Assembly: GCF_013085255.1 (NCBI RefSeq)
Contig: NZ_JABFCX010000003.1
Location: forward strand, 567,288-631,287
Length of the DNA: 64,000 nt
Source: Parvularcula mediterranea
GTDB lineage: Bacteria; Pseudomonadota; Alphaproteobacteria; Caulobacterales; Parvularculaceae
Direction: 5' to 3'
The notes beneath the pieces are model-generated. The model had not been told where the DNA came from, searched no databases, and worked only from the letters and a program-made list of their open reading frames with translations. Below, piece after piece: positions 43,641 to 52,519 of this stretch (positions are counted from its first letter, which is position 1; the number at the start of each line of letters is the position of its first letter). The translations under genes and the position numbers were made by a program.

Positions 43641-44600
43641 ATGCTCAAGTCTCTAGTCGCTGCTGGCTTCGCAGTTTCCGCACTTTCGCTCGGCGCGGCT
43701 CATGCCGGCGCTGCAGCCAAAGTCGAAGACATGAAAGGCGCGCAGCTGATCGAATACGCAGCGCAGCCCTACATTCAATTCCGTGAGGACATCGACCATG
43801 TCTCCACGAAGATGCCTGCGAGCGAAGCCGAAATGCGCGATGCGTATTTCCGCCTTGCCAGCCACGACAACCGTACGATGGCCGCTTCGTGGATCGCCTA
43901 CGCAGCGATGATCGCCGCTGACTCGCCTGAGTTCGCATCGGCCATCGAAGCGAAGATGAAGAAGCGCCGTGACGCAGAAGCCTTCGCAGCCGAGATCGAG
44001 GCCAACCCGGTCATCGTTCGCAACATGGCTGGCTCGGAAGCTGCCGTCGCAGCCATCATGGCCTTCGCGACCAACGACGCTGCCAAGATCCGCAAGGCTG
44101 GCGATCAGTTCATCGCTGAAGCCTATGCCATGCAGAACGTCGCCTGGGCCAAGCGCGAGATCGCTCTCGCCGGTATGGACCGTGTCGACGCCGCGATGCA
44201 GTTCGCTGCCAAGCGCAAGTGGGCCGACTATGACCGTGAAGTCGTCGTCAGCCGCAAGGGCACCGCTCGCCCGAACCTCGTGAACCTCGCCAGCTGGTCG
44301 AAAGACTGGGGTGATGAGACCGCGGTCAACCCGGCCGCTCGTCCTTCGACGATCGTCACCAAGGCCCTGGTCCTCGGCGCACGCTACGTCATGAACGATG
44401 CCGAGCAGCGTCATCTCGCTTCCTTCGGCACCTCGAAGAAGTCCGAGCGTTGCTTCACCAACGCCCAGATGAACCTCGACCAGTGCATCGCGGCAACGCG
44501 CACGCCTTACGAGGAAGCCTTCTGCCTCGGCCAACACGCTCTCAACGACATGTCGAGCTGCGTCGGCTGGCCGGCAGCTGCGGGTGCCTCGGGCGCCTAA
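43641..44600 (+). CDS. Secreted protein of unknown function with four C-terminal cysteines
   Basis: 319 residues with a clean Sec signal peptide (ATG at 43641, GGGGAGAA upstream; cleavage near AHA-GA). The mature part is alpha-helical and Ala-rich (many EAEM, AAIMAFA segments). Near the C-terminus four cysteines follow the spacing C-x10-C-x12-C-x11-C, suggesting two disulfides. Single-cistron context: 207-base leader and a strong terminator. A very long open frame from 42684 runs antisense to the kinase and is not real. No family recognised. Confidence 0.8.
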   Translation: MLKSLVAAGFAVSALSLGAAHAGAAAKVEDMKGAQLIEYAAQPYIQFREDIDHVSTKMPASEAEMRDAYFRLASHDNRTMAASWIAYAAMIAADSPEFASAIEAKMKKRRDAEAFAAEIEANPVIVRNMAGSEAAVAAIMAFATNDAAKIRKAGDQFIAEAYAMQNVAWAKREIALAGMDRVDAAMQFAAKRKWADYDREVVVSRKGTARPNLVNLASWSKDWGDETAVNPAARPSTIVTKALVLGARYVMNDAEQRHLASFGTSKKSERCFTNAQMNLDQCIAATRTPYEEAFCLGQHALNDMSSCVGWPAAAGASGA

Positions 44601-44625
44601 GGCGAGAGCCTCGGAAGAAACATCG

Positions 44626-44657
44626 AAGGGCGCCGCGGCCATGGGTCCGGCGCCCTT
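44626..44657 (+). terminator. Strong intrinsic terminator after the four-cysteine protein
   Basis: Ten-bp stem AAGGGCGCCG (44626-44635) with CGGCGCCCTT (44648-44657), 12-base loop, followed by TTCTTTT. It lies 25 bases after the stop and just before sufE. Confidence 0.88.
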
Positions 44658-44691
44658 TTCTTTTGCCGCGGCGCATCCTAGCTCGCGAAGC

Positions 44692-45102
44692 ATGACCGCA
44701 AAGCTCCCAGCCTTTGACGATATCGTCGCCGACTTCGAATTCATCGACGAGTGGGACGAGAAGTACCGCTACATCATCGACCTCGGGAAGAACCTCGAGC
44801 CCCTCACCGACGAGGAGCGCAACGAGGCCAACAAGGTCCGCGGGTGCGCCAGCCAGGTCTGGCTCGTCTTCGAGGGCGAAGGCGATGATGTCCGGTTCCG
44901 TGGCGACAGCGACGCCTCCATCGTGAAGGGCCTCGTGGCGCTGATGGTCAGCCTCTTCTCCGGCAAGGCCAAAGGTGAAGTGACCGCCACCGACGCCGAA
45001 GCCCGGCTGGCCGAGATCGACCTTGCCGAGCACATCACCCCGCAACGCTCGAACGGCGTCGCCAGCATGATCAAGCGTATCAAGGCGGAGGCCGCAGCAT
45101 GA
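44692..45102 (+). CDS. sufE: SufE family sulfur-acceptor protein
   Basis: 136 residues. SufE accepts persulfide sulfur from the cysteine desulfurase SufS for Fe-S cluster assembly; the acceptor Cys is in RGCASQVWL (about residue 52). Other marks: IDEWDEKYRYIIDLGK, ASIVKGLVALMVSLFSGK. ATG at 44692; the open frame upstream overlaps the terminator. ATGA overlap with the next gene, so they are co-translated. The rest of the suf system is not in the window. Confidence 0.93.
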   Translation: MTAKLPAFDDIVADFEFIDEWDEKYRYIIDLGKNLEPLTDEERNEANKVRGCASQVWLVFEGEGDDVRFRGDSDASIVKGLVALMVSLFSGKAKGEVTATDAEARLAEIDLAEHITPQRSNGVASMIKRIKAEAAA

Positions 45103-45608
45103 GCGAGATCGACTGGGAACTCCGGCCCTACGAAGCCTCCGATGAAGCAGCTGTTGATGCCCTCCTCCGGGCTTCGTTCGACAGCCCCGCAGAGGCTGAG
45201 CTTGTGGTGCAACTGCGCAAGGACAGCGATGCGGAGATCGAGCTGGTCGCGGACAGCGAAGGCGAGATCCTCGGCTATGTCATCCTTTCACGGATGATCG
45301 CGCCGGAGCGTGCCCTAGGCCTCGGCCCCGTCGCAACGACGGAGCCGCATCGCGGTACGGGTATCGCTTCGACTTTGATCGAGAGCGGCCTTGCGCTGGC
45401 GACGGCCAATGACTGGCTCAGCGTCTTCCTGCTCGGTGATCCGGCCTTCTATGAGCGCTTCGGGTTCAGCGTGGATGATGCCGATGCCTTCCAAGGGGCT
45501 TTTGCAGGCCCCTATCTGCAGGTGGCTTTCCTCGATGAGGAAGAAGGGCCGCGCAAAGGCGAGGTCACCTACGCCAAAGCCTTCGCTCGCTTTGAATCCG
45601 CAGACTGA
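45099..45608 (+). CDS. GNAT family N-acetyltransferase
   Basis: 169 residues. Acetyl-CoA-binding motif in LGPVATTEPHRGTGIASTLIESGL and a late FLLGDPAFYERFGF, typical of the YhbS-like GNATs. ATG overlaps the sufE stop (ATGA). Substrate unknown. Confidence 0.9.
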   Translation: MSEIDWELRPYEASDEAAVDALLRASFDSPAEAELVVQLRKDSDAEIELVADSEGEILGYVILSRMIAPERALGLGPVATTEPHRGTGIASTLIESGLALATANDWLSVFLLGDPAFYERFGFSVDDADAFQGAFAGPYLQVAFLDEEEGPRKGEVTYAKAFARFESAD

Positions 45609-45646
45609 CGAACATCACGCCGTCCCGCATTCTCGAACCGCTATTT

Positions 45647-45669
45647 GGAACGACCAGACGTTCCGTCTG
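45647..45669. repeat. Overlapping short palindromes between convergent genes
   Basis: GGAACG (45647-45652) pairs with CGTTCC (45659-45664), and CAGACG (45655-45660) with CGTCTG (45664-45669), giving two mutually exclusive hairpins between the convergent GNAT and ctaG genes. Possibly a bidirectional terminator without a T-tract; low weight. Confidence 0.25.
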
Positions 45670-45696
45670 CACCCTTTGCGCCGGGAGCAGGCTTGA

Positions 45697-46263
45697 TCAG
45701 CGCGAAGCGTAGCGCTCGGGGTTCAGACCTTCACGCTTCTCAGCATCTTCGTTGCGGTAGAAGGTGTAGCTGAGTGTGATCTCACGAACATCGTCGAGGC
45801 GGCGCTCGTCATCAAGCTCCGGGTCGATGAAGTAGGTCACCGGCATTGAGATGCTCTCGCCGGGCATCAAGAGCTGCTCGGAGAAACAGAAGCACTCGAC
45901 CTTCATGAAGTAGCCGCCAGCCTTGGCGGGCTGGACGTTGAAGCTTGCCGTACCGATGACCGGCTTGTCCGACAGGTTGGTGGCTTCGTAGTAGGCAAGG
46001 CCCGTCTCGCCAATGCGGAGGGTCTGCTTCACCTGCTCGGGCTTGAACTCCCAAGGCAGGCCGTCAGCACGCGAAGCATCGAAGCGCACCGTGATTTTCC
46101 TGTTCAGTACGCGGTCGGACTCGGCGTCAGCAACTTGGGTTGTTCCGCCCCATCCCGTGACCTGGCAGAACGCGCGGTAGAGAGGGACGGCCGCAAAGCT
46201 CAGGCCCACCATGCCGGCCACGACGCCAGCGACGATCAGGGCAACGCGCGCGTTCTTATCCAT
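45697..46263 (-). CDS. ctaG: Cytochrome c oxidase assembly protein CtaG/Cox11
   Basis: 188 residues: one N-terminal TM helix (about 8-27, ending VPLYRAFCQVTGWGG) anchors a periplasmic Cox11 domain. The copper-binding CFCFSEQ motif and the EEMRMPV-like GESISMPVTYFIDPE are present. CtaG delivers Cu to the CuB site of subunit I. It overlaps the coxF stop by one base (TGATG), last gene of the ctaB-coxF-ctaG unit. Confidence 0.95.
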   Translation of the reverse strand: MDKNARVALIVAGVVAGMVGLSFAAVPLYRAFCQVTGWGGTTQVADAESDRVLNRKITVRFDASRADGLPWEFKPEQVKQTLRIGETGLAYYEATNLSDKPVIGTASFNVQPAKAGGYFMKVECFCFSEQLLMPGESISMPVTYFIDPELDDERRLDDVREITLSYTFYRNEDAEKREGLNPERYASR

Positions 46264-46487
46264 CAGCCTGCTGCCCCTTTCAGGTTCTCCGCAAGGCGGA
46301 AGAACGTGGTGAGGTAGATGAGGACCACGAAGCCCACGACCGAGAGTGCGATCGCGATGTTGCGCTTGTTGCGCGCCTTCTCTTCAGCCTCCGTAGGCTG
46401 ATGATGCTCGCCTGTCGGCAAGCCTTCGCGGCCGTAATCGTCAGGTGTGTCAGCAACCATCGTGGTGTTGGTGTCGGTGTCAGCCAT
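46263..46487 (-). CDS. coxF: CoxF-like small membrane protein
   Basis: 74 residues with an acidic N-terminus and one C-terminal TM helix (about 44-64). It occupies the coxF position between ctaB and ctaG, as in other alphaproteobacterial cox clusters. ATG at 46487; the 138-residue open frame upstream is the antisense of ctaB. Overlaps ctaB by 8 bases. Function in oxidase assembly presumed. Confidence 0.8.
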   Translation of the reverse strand: MADTDTNTTMVADTPDDYGREGLPTGEHHQPTEAEEKARNKRNIAIALSVVGFVVLIYLTTFFRLAENLKGAAG

Positions 46488-47406
46488 GGAAACCTGCCCA
46501 GTGCTCAACCAGCAGAACGAGGAAGAGCGCGAAGAGATAGAGGATCGAGAAACCAAAGAGGCCTGCGGCACCCTTATTGTCCTCAGAGCCGCGGAGCATC
46601 CATGCGCGGCGCAGGAACTCTGCACCCAGAACGATGGAGCTCGCTGCATAGAGCCAGCCTGCCAGCGGGAAGAACGCAATCAGCGGCGCCGTCAGGACGA
46701 GGAGGATGGAGTAGCGCCAAATCTCCCGGCGGGTGACCGCATCGCCTTTGACGTTGGGGAGCATCGGAACGCCCGCCGCTTCATAGTCGCCCTTCTTCAG
46801 GAGGCTGAGCGCCCAGAAGTGGGGCGGCGTCCAGATGAAGATCAGTGCGAAGAGCGCCCATGCCTCAAGCGGCACGGTGCCTGTGACGGCGGCATAACCC
46901 ACGACAGGCGGCAGCGCGCCAGCAGCACCGCCGATCACGATGTTCTGCGGCGTCCTGCGCTTCAGGAACATCGAGTAGACGACGACGTAGAACCCGATGG
47001 TGATGGCGAGGAGGCCTGCCGCGAGATAACCGCCTGACAGCGCCAACAGCCAAACCGACAGCGCGGAGAGGACGATGCCGAGGCCGAAGGCTTCGGCAGC
47101 GGGAACCTTACCCTGCGGGATCGGGCGCTTGGCCGTACGCGCCATCAGGCCGTCAATGTCGCTGTCCCACCACATGTTAAGCGCCGCCGAGGCCCCTGCC
47201 CCGAGCGCAATCGCGATCGTGGAAAGGATGGCGAGGCCCCAGCTCGGTACCGGACCGGGCGCCACGACCATGCCGACGAGCGCGGTGAAGATCGACAGGC
47301 TCATCACCCGCGGCTTCAGAAGCGCGGCGTAGTCAGAAGGCTCGGCCGTCAGGTGGGCCGGGATTTCTTGGTCTGTGGCTGTCTCGCTCATCGTCGTGCG
47401 GGTCAT
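46480..47406 (-). CDS. ctaB: Protoheme IX farnesyltransferase CtaB/Cox10
   Basis: Up to 308 residues, polytopic membrane prenyltransferase making heme O. UbiA-family Asp motif NMWWDSDIDGLMARTAKRPIP and the second loop FIWTPPHFWALSLLKKGDYEAAGVPMLP are present. ATG at 47406 or 47391 (five codons later) are both possible. Transcribed after the coxA terminator. Confidence 0.95.
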   Translation of the reverse strand: MTRTTMSETATDQEIPAHLTAEPSDYAALLKPRVMSLSIFTALVGMVVAPGPVPSWGLAILSTIAIALGAGASAALNMWWDSDIDGLMARTAKRPIPQGKVPAAEAFGLGIVLSALSVWLLALSGGYLAAGLLAITIGFYVVVYSMFLKRRTPQNIVIGGAAGALPPVVGYAAVTGTVPLEAWALFALIFIWTPPHFWALSLLKKGDYEAAGVPMLPNVKGDAVTRREIWRYSILLVLTAPLIAFFPLAGWLYAASSIVLGAEFLRRAWMLRGSEDNKGAAGLFGFSILYLFALFLVLLVEHWAGFHG

Positions 47407-47433
47407 CCCTTGGATATAGTCTCGTAAATCAAA

Positions 47434-47463
47434 GCGCCGCGCCCTTTTGCAAGAGCGCGGCGC
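47434..47463 (-). terminator. Terminator between coxA and ctaB
   Basis: Perfect 9-bp GC stem, GCGCCGCGC (47434-47442) with GCGCGGCGC (47455-47463), 12-base loop; on the minus strand it is followed by TTTGATTT. It lies about 30 bases after the coxA stop and would reduce read-through into the assembly genes ctaB-coxF-ctaG. Confidence 0.75.
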
Positions 47464-47491
47464 CTCATTCGGTCAAAGAGCCGCGGGAAGA

Positions 47492-49147
47492 CTACTTAAT
47501 CTTCGGAAGCTCATTGAACTGGTGATACGGCGGCGGGCTCGGAAGCGTCCACTCGAGGGTGGTTGCGCCTTCGCCCCACGGGTTGGCTTCCGCCTGGCCG
47601 CGCTTGCCGAAGAAGAACGCCTGAATAAGGGCGACGAACCAGACCAGCATGCCAGCGGACATGACGTAGTAGCCGTAGGTCGAGATCTCGTTCCAGTAAG
47701 CATAGTCCACCGGGTAGTCGATGTAGCGGCGGGGCATGCCCTGCAGGCCGAGGAAGTGCTGCGGGAAGAAGATCAGGTTCACGCCGACGAACATCACCCA
47801 GAAGTGGATCTGTCCGAGGAGCTCGTTGTACTTCACGCCGAACATTTTCTCGTGCCAGTAGTACCAGCCCGCGAAGATCGCGAAGACTGCACCCAGGCTG
47901 AGCACGTAGTGGAAGTGCGCCACCACGTAGTAGGTGTCGTGGAAGTAGTGGTCGATACCTGCGTTCGCGAGGACCACACCCGTCACACCGCCGACGGTGA
48001 ACAGGAAGATGAAGCCCACGGCCCAGAGCATCGGGACCTTAAAGTCGATGGAGCCACCCCACATCGTTGCGATCCATGAGAAGATCTTGATGCCGGTCGG
48101 AACCGCGATGACCATCGTGGCGGCCACGAAGTAAGCCTTCATGTCGACCGAGAGGCCCACGGTGTACATGTGGTGCGCCCACACGATGAAGCCGATGAAG
48201 CCGATCGCGACCATGGCGTAGGCCATGCCGAGATAGCCAAAGATAGGCTTCTTCGAGAACGTCGAGACGATGTGGCTGATCATGCCGAAGCCCGGAAGGA
48301 TCAGGATGTAGACCTCAGGGTGACCGAAGAACCAGAAGAGGTGCTGGTAGAGAACCGGGTCACCGCCTGCGGCTGCATCGAAGAACGCCGTGTCGAAGAG
48401 ACGGTCGGTCAGCAGCATGGTGATCGCGCCGGCGAGGACCGGAAGCGAGAGGACCAGCAGGAACGCCGTCACGAGGACTGCCCAGGCGAAGAGCGGCATC
48501 TTGTGCAGCGTCATGCCTGGAGCGCGCATGTTGAAGATCGTGGTGATGAAGTTGATGGCACCAAGGATCGAGCTGACACCTGCAAGGTGAAGCGAGACGA
48601 TTAGGAGGTCCATCGCCGGGCCAGGCGAGCTGGTCGACAGGGGCGGATAAAGGACCCAACCACCGCCATAGCCGAGCTCACCGGAGAAGCCCGGAGCGAA
48701 CATCGACAGGAACAGCAGCGTCGCCGACGCACCGTAGAGCCAGAACGAGATGTTGTTCATGCGCGGGAACGCCATGTCCGGCGCACCAATCATGATCGGC
48801 ACGAAGAAGTTGCCAAAGCCGCCGATCATCGCGGGCATGACCATGAAGAAGATCATGATCAGGCCGTGATAGGTGATCAGCACGTTGTAGAAGTTCTTCG
48901 CTGACTCGATCTGCTCCTGGGGCGTGCCCGAGGTGAAGTTGGTCAGGAAGGTGATACCCGGCTCAGCCAGCTCGATCCGCATCAGGCCTGACATCACGCC
49001 GCCGACGACACCCGCGAGGATGGCAAAGATCAGGTAGAGGATGCCGATGTCCTTGTGGTTCGTGGAGTAGAACCAGCGGACGAAGAAGCCCGGCTTGTGG
49101 TCGTGGTCGGCGTGGTCGCCAGTGTGTACTTGGTCAGTCGCACTCAT
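47492..49147 (-). CDS. ctaD: Cytochrome c oxidase subunit I (aa3-type)
   Basis: 551 residues, 12-TM heme-copper oxidase core. It binds heme a, heme a3 and CuB; the ligand motifs [10 protein letters not shown] (with the His-Tyr cross-link pair), WAHHMYTVG and a late [20 protein letters not shown] are intact, as is the K/D-channel region near NMWW/NFIT. Follows coxB by 17 bases; its 3' end is closed by an intrinsic terminator. Cytoplasmic N-terminus is charged and His-rich. Confidence 0.98.
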   Translation of the reverse strand: MSATDQVHTGDHADHDHKPGFFVRWFYSTNHKDIGILYLIFAILAGVVGGVMSGLMRIELAEPGITFLTNFTSGTPQEQIESAKNFYNVLITYHGLIMIFFMVMPAMIGGFGNFFVPIMIGAPDMAFPRMNNISFWLYGASATLLFLSMFAPGFSGELGYGGGWVLYPPLSTSSPGPAMDLLIVSLHLAGVSSILGAINFITTIFNMRAPGMTLHKMPLFAWAVLVTAFLLVLSLPVLAGAITMLLTDRLFDTAFFDAAAGGDPVLYQHLFWFFGHPEVYILILPGFGMISHIVSTFSKKPIFGYLGMAYAMVAIGFIGFIVWAHHMYTVGLSVDMKAYFVAATMVIAVPTGIKIFSWIATMWGGSIDFKVPMLWAVGFIFLFTVGGVTGVVLANAGIDHYFHDTYYVVAHFHYVLSLGAVFAIFAGWYYWHEKMFGVKYNELLGQIHFWVMFVGVNLIFFPQHFLGLQGMPRRYIDYPVDYAYWNEISTYGYYVMSAGMLVWFVALIQAFFFGKRGQAEANPWGEGATTLEWTLPSPPPYHQFNELPKIK

Positions 49148-49164
49148 TGCTCTGTCCTCTGAAA

Positions 49165-50376
49165 TTACTGGAGCGCTGCCTGGCGCTCTTCACCGCTGTC
49201 GGCAGCGGCAAGTTCTTGACCCGCGAACACCGGCTCCATGCCATTCAGTTCGCGCTGCTCATCGACCCATGCTTCGAACTCATCGCGCGGAACGACGCGA
49301 AGGCTGATCGGCATGAACGCGTGGTCCTTGCCGCAGATTTCCGAGCATTGGCCGTAGAAGGTGTTGACCTGATCCGTGGCGAACCACGTCTCGTTCAGGC
49401 GGCCCGGGATCGCGTCGATCTTCACGCCAAAGGCGGGGATCGTCCACGAGTGGATCACGTCGGTCGCCGTGGTGATGATGCGGACGGTCTCGCCTTCCGG
49501 CACGACGATGTCGTTGGTTGCCGCGAGGCGATAGAGCTCACGACCGACATCAGCCTCAGCGGCGATCAGGGCGTCGAATTCGAAGTCGCCGAACTCAGGG
49601 TAGCTGTAGCGCCAGCCCCACTGGAAGCCCGTCGCCTTGATGGTCAGGGTCGGCGCGGGAACGATCTTGGAGCGATCAGCGCCGAAGAGACCGAGGACCG
49701 GCTTCGCACCGACGCGGCTGCGGCCAGCGGTGATGACCAGACGCTCCGAAGCGGGAAGTGCTTCGGCGAGCTGCACGACGACGGTCTCGTCGCCGAGATT
49801 CGCGACGTCATAGTCTTCATCGAACTGCAGGAGGCGGCGGTCGCCATTATCGGCAACGGCAGCCACTTCGATGTGGCGGGCCTTCGTGACCATGCGCGAC
49901 TTCGCGAAGTCGTTCGGGAACGCATACTGGGTCTGACCCGGGGTCGCGTCATACTCGTGCACCTGACCGTCAGGCATGATGTCTTCGACGCTCAGGAGCT
50001 CGAACGATGGCACAGCGATGATCAGGAGGATGAAGACCGGGATGGCCGTCCAGAGGACCTCGACCAGCGTGTTGTGGCTGAACTTCTTCGGGTTGGGATT
50101 AGCGCGCTTGCTGTAGCGGATGCAGACCCAGACAAGGAGACCAAGCACGAAGACGCTGATGCCGATTTTCATCGGGACAAGGATCGCGTCGTAGAAGACG
50201 TGGATCTCTTCAGCGACGGGCGTGGCCGCTGGGCGAAGGCCGATACCCTTGGGATCAGGACGGTCGACAGTGGTTTCCTGCACTGCAGCGGCAGCGTCCT
50301 GAGCAAAGCTCGGCTCAGCGGCGGAAATCGCGAAAAGGATGGCCGCGGTGAAAGCGGCTACGAGAAGGCGTGTCAT
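49165..50376 (-). CDS. ctaC: Cytochrome c oxidase subunit II with an insertion
   Basis: 403 residues, about 100 longer than usual. Signal peptide (SFA-QD), two TM helices (about 68-86 and 106-126) and a CuA cupredoxin domain with ligands in VIHSWTIP (His309), [17 protein letters not shown] (Cys344, Cys348, His352, Met355). Between TM2 and the WGWRYSYP strand lies an extra segment of about 100 residues (roughly 133-240) that most subunit II proteins lack. GGAG is not clear upstream. Operon coxB-coxA; subunit III is not in the window. Confidence 0.95.
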   Translation of the reverse strand: MTRLLVAAFTAAILFAISAAEPSFAQDAAAAVQETTVDRPDPKGIGLRPAATPVAEEIHVFYDAILVPMKIGISVFVLGLLVWVCIRYSKRANPNPKKFSHNTLVEVLWTAIPVFILLIIAVPSFELLSVEDIMPDGQVHEYDATPGQTQYAFPNDFAKSRMVTKARHIEVAAVADNGDRRLLQFDEDYDVANLGDETVVVQLAEALPASERLVITAGRSRVGAKPVLGLFGADRSKIVPAPTLTIKATGFQWGWRYSYPEFGDFEFDALIAAEADVGRELYRLAATNDIVVPEGETVRIITTATDVIHSWTIPAFGVKIDAIPGRLNETWFATDQVNTFYGQCSEICGKDHAFMPISLRVVPRDEFEAWVDEQRELNGMEPVFAGQELAAADSGEERQAALQ

Positions 50377-50496
50377 GGCGCGTCTACTACGTTTGATAGG
50401 TTACGTTTGTCGCCCCCCTAGCGGACGATTTTTCGTCGCAGAACCCCTCTTTTTCGCAGTTGCAGTGCAAGTGAATTCCGATCACCCGGGAACTCC

Positions 50497-50516
50497 CCGC
50501 TGCAAAGCGGCTTTTT
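50497..50516 (+). promoter_or_regulatory. Small hairpin with T-run in the tldD leader
   Basis: CCGCT-GCAA-AGCGG (50497-50510) has a 5-bp stem, a GNRA-type loop, and is followed by CTTTTT, about 70 bases before the tldD start and with no upstream plus-strand gene to terminate. It could act as a leader attenuator. Short stem, low confidence. Confidence 0.3.
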
Positions 50517-50582
50517 CGCTCCCCGCCTTGCCAAGAAGGCTCGGCGTGACCCACATGGGAAGCCTTGCTTGAGGCGATTTCC

Positions 50583-51995
50583 ATGAGTTCTTTCTTCTTC
50601 ACCCAGACCGATCTCGACGAAGCGCGGACCCGCGCGATCATCGACAAGGCCCTCGGCCATGCTGACGACGGGGAGCTGTTCCTCGAATACGCGCAGTCGG
50701 AGAGCTTCGTCTGGGACGACGGCCGGCTGAAGAACGCAGCCTATGACATGACGCAGGGCTTTGGCCTGCGGTCTGTTCTGGGCGAAACCGTTGCCTTTGC
50801 TCATGCTTCTGAGCTTTCCGAGGCGGCGCTGAAGCGGTCGGCGGCGGCGGTTGAGGCGGTGAAGGCGGGCCATGGCGGCACGCTCGCTGCGCCCCCTGCC
50901 CGAACGAATCGCCACCTCTACGCAGCGGACGATCCTCTCTCTGCGGTGCCGTTCGAAGTGAAAACCAAGCTCCTTCAGGACATCGACGCCTACGCGAGGA
51001 ACAAGGACAAGCGCGTCTGCCAGGTATCCGCTTCGCTCTCTGGCGAATGGGTGAATGTCGAGATCGTCCGCCCCGGCGGCGAATCAGTGCGCGATATTCG
51101 TCCGTTGGTCAGGCTCAACGTCTCGGTGACGGCGCAGGATGGAGACCGGCGCGAGACCGGCTCCACCGGCGCTGGCGGCCGCGAGACCTACACCCGCCTC
51201 CTCCAGCCTGACTTCTGGCAGGCGCAGGTCGACGAAGCGCTGCGGATGGCGCTCGTGAACCTCGAAGCCGTCGCGGCTCCCGCTGGCGAGATGGAAGTCG
51301 TGCTAGGATCAGGCTGGACCGGCGTTCTCCTCCACGAAGCTGTGGGTCACGGCCTCGAGGGCGACTTCAACAGGAAGAAGACGTCGGCGTTCGCGGGGCT
51401 CCTCGGGGAGCAAGTCGCTGCCAAGGGCGTCACTGTGATCGATGACGGCACGATTGAAGGCCGCAGAGGCTCCCTCACCGTCGATGACGAAGGCACCCCG
51501 ACCTCGCGCACGACCCTGATCGAGGACGGCATTCTCAAAGGCTTCATGCAGGACCGGATGAATGCGCGGCTCATGGGCGTGGCGCCGACTGGCAATGGAC
51601 GGCGCGAGAGCCATCAGCACGCCCCGATGCCGCGCATGACCAACACCTTCATGCTGGGTGGTGACAAACCGCGCGCTGAGCTGATCGAGAGTGTGAAAGA
51701 CGGCATTTATGCTGTGAACTTCGCAGGCGGCCAGGTGGACATCACGTCGGGCAAATTCGTCTTCAACTGCACCGAGGCCTACCGCGTCCAGAACGGCAAA
51801 ATTGGCGCACCGCTGAAAAACGTCGCCCTGATTGGGGACGGTCCTTCGGTGATGCGGAAAATTTCGATGATCGGGAACGACTTCGCCCTCGACCCTGGTA
51901 TTGGTGTCTGCGGCAAGGCCGGTCAGGGCGTTCCCGTGGGCGTCGGCCAGCCCTCCCTCAAGATCGACGCCATTACCGTCGGCGGCGCAGGCTAA
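50583..51995 (+). CDS. tldD: Metalloprotease TldD
   Basis: 470 residues, TldD/PmbA family. The zinc motif HEAVGHGLEGDF is present, with the companion late NFAGGQVDITSGKFVFNCTEAYRV segment. TldD pairs with TldE (PmbA) to degrade unfolded peptides and process microcins. ATG at 50583 has GAGG 8 bases upstream; the TTG at 50565 lacks one. PmbA is not in the window. Convergent with the J-domain gene, overlapping by 4 bases. Confidence 0.95.
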   Translation: MSSFFFTQTDLDEARTRAIIDKALGHADDGELFLEYAQSESFVWDDGRLKNAAYDMTQGFGLRSVLGETVAFAHASELSEAALKRSAAAVEAVKAGHGGTLAAPPARTNRHLYAADDPLSAVPFEVKTKLLQDIDAYARNKDKRVCQVSASLSGEWVNVEIVRPGGESVRDIRPLVRLNVSVTAQDGDRRETGSTGAGGRETYTRLLQPDFWQAQVDEALRMALVNLEAVAAPAGEMEVVLGSGWTGVLLHEAVGHGLEGDFNRKKTSAFAGLLGEQVAAKGVTVIDDGTIEGRRGSLTVDDEGTPTSRTTLIEDGILKGFMQDRMNARLMGVAPTGNGRRESHQHAPMPRMTNTFMLGGDKPRAELIESVKDGIYAVNFAGGQVDITSGKFVFNCTEAYRVQNGKIGAPLKNVALIGDGPSVMRKISMIGNDFALDPGIGVCGKAGQGVPVGVGQPSLKIDAITVGGAG

Positions 51996-52483
51996 GCCGC
52001 CGAAGCCCTTGCCATCAGCGTCGCGTAGGCAGCATTGACCTTCGCGGCGTGCTCTTCGGCAGCACGGACGGTGCTCGGCGAGCCGCCGTTCGAGCGGACG
52101 CGGTCGGGATGGCACTCAAAAATGCGCTTCTTGTAGGCGGCCTTGATTTCAGCCGGCGTGGCGTCGGCGTGGATCGAGAGGAGCCTGTGATGCTCGTCCC
52201 TGCGGATCCGCGAGGCGATCCGGGGCACGTCGTTCCTTGGGCGCGGTGCTTCTGATGACAGCGCGTCATCGCCCAAAAGGAGCGCAGCGATGTTATCCCG
52301 GGCGATGGCGAGATCGCCTTTCGGCGTCCTGATCGTCAGGTACGCGCTGTTCCCGCGGAGGAGCTTCCCAGCCGTTGCGCTCTTGGGCAGCTGCAGCACG
52401 CCCTTCAGGCGGCGGCCGTCGCGCAGCTCAATGGTAATGGCGCGCGGGGTGAGCTTTTGGCCCTGGGTCTTGGCGTCGAACAT
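51992..52483 (-). CDS. C-terminal J-domain protein
   Basis: 163 residues. N-terminal small beta domain (ITIELRDGRRLKGVLQLP; SAYLTIRTPKGDLAIARDNIAAL), then a J domain at about 95-160 with the HPD motif in ECHPDRVRS. ATG at 52483 has AAGGAGC upstream. Divergent from gluQ with a 36-base gap. Likely a DnaK co-chaperone of specialised target; the N-terminal domain is not recognised. Confidence 0.85.
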   Translation of the reverse strand: MFDAKTQGQKLTPRAITIELRDGRRLKGVLQLPKSATAGKLLRGNSAYLTIRTPKGDLAIARDNIAALLLGDDALSSEAPRPRNDVPRIASRIRRDEHHRLLSIHADATPAEIKAAYKKRIFECHPDRVRSNGGSPSTVRAAEEHAAKVNAAYATLMARASAA

Positions 52484-52519
52484 GGTTGCTCCTTCCTTAA
52501 CCCGGGCTATGCAGGTCAC

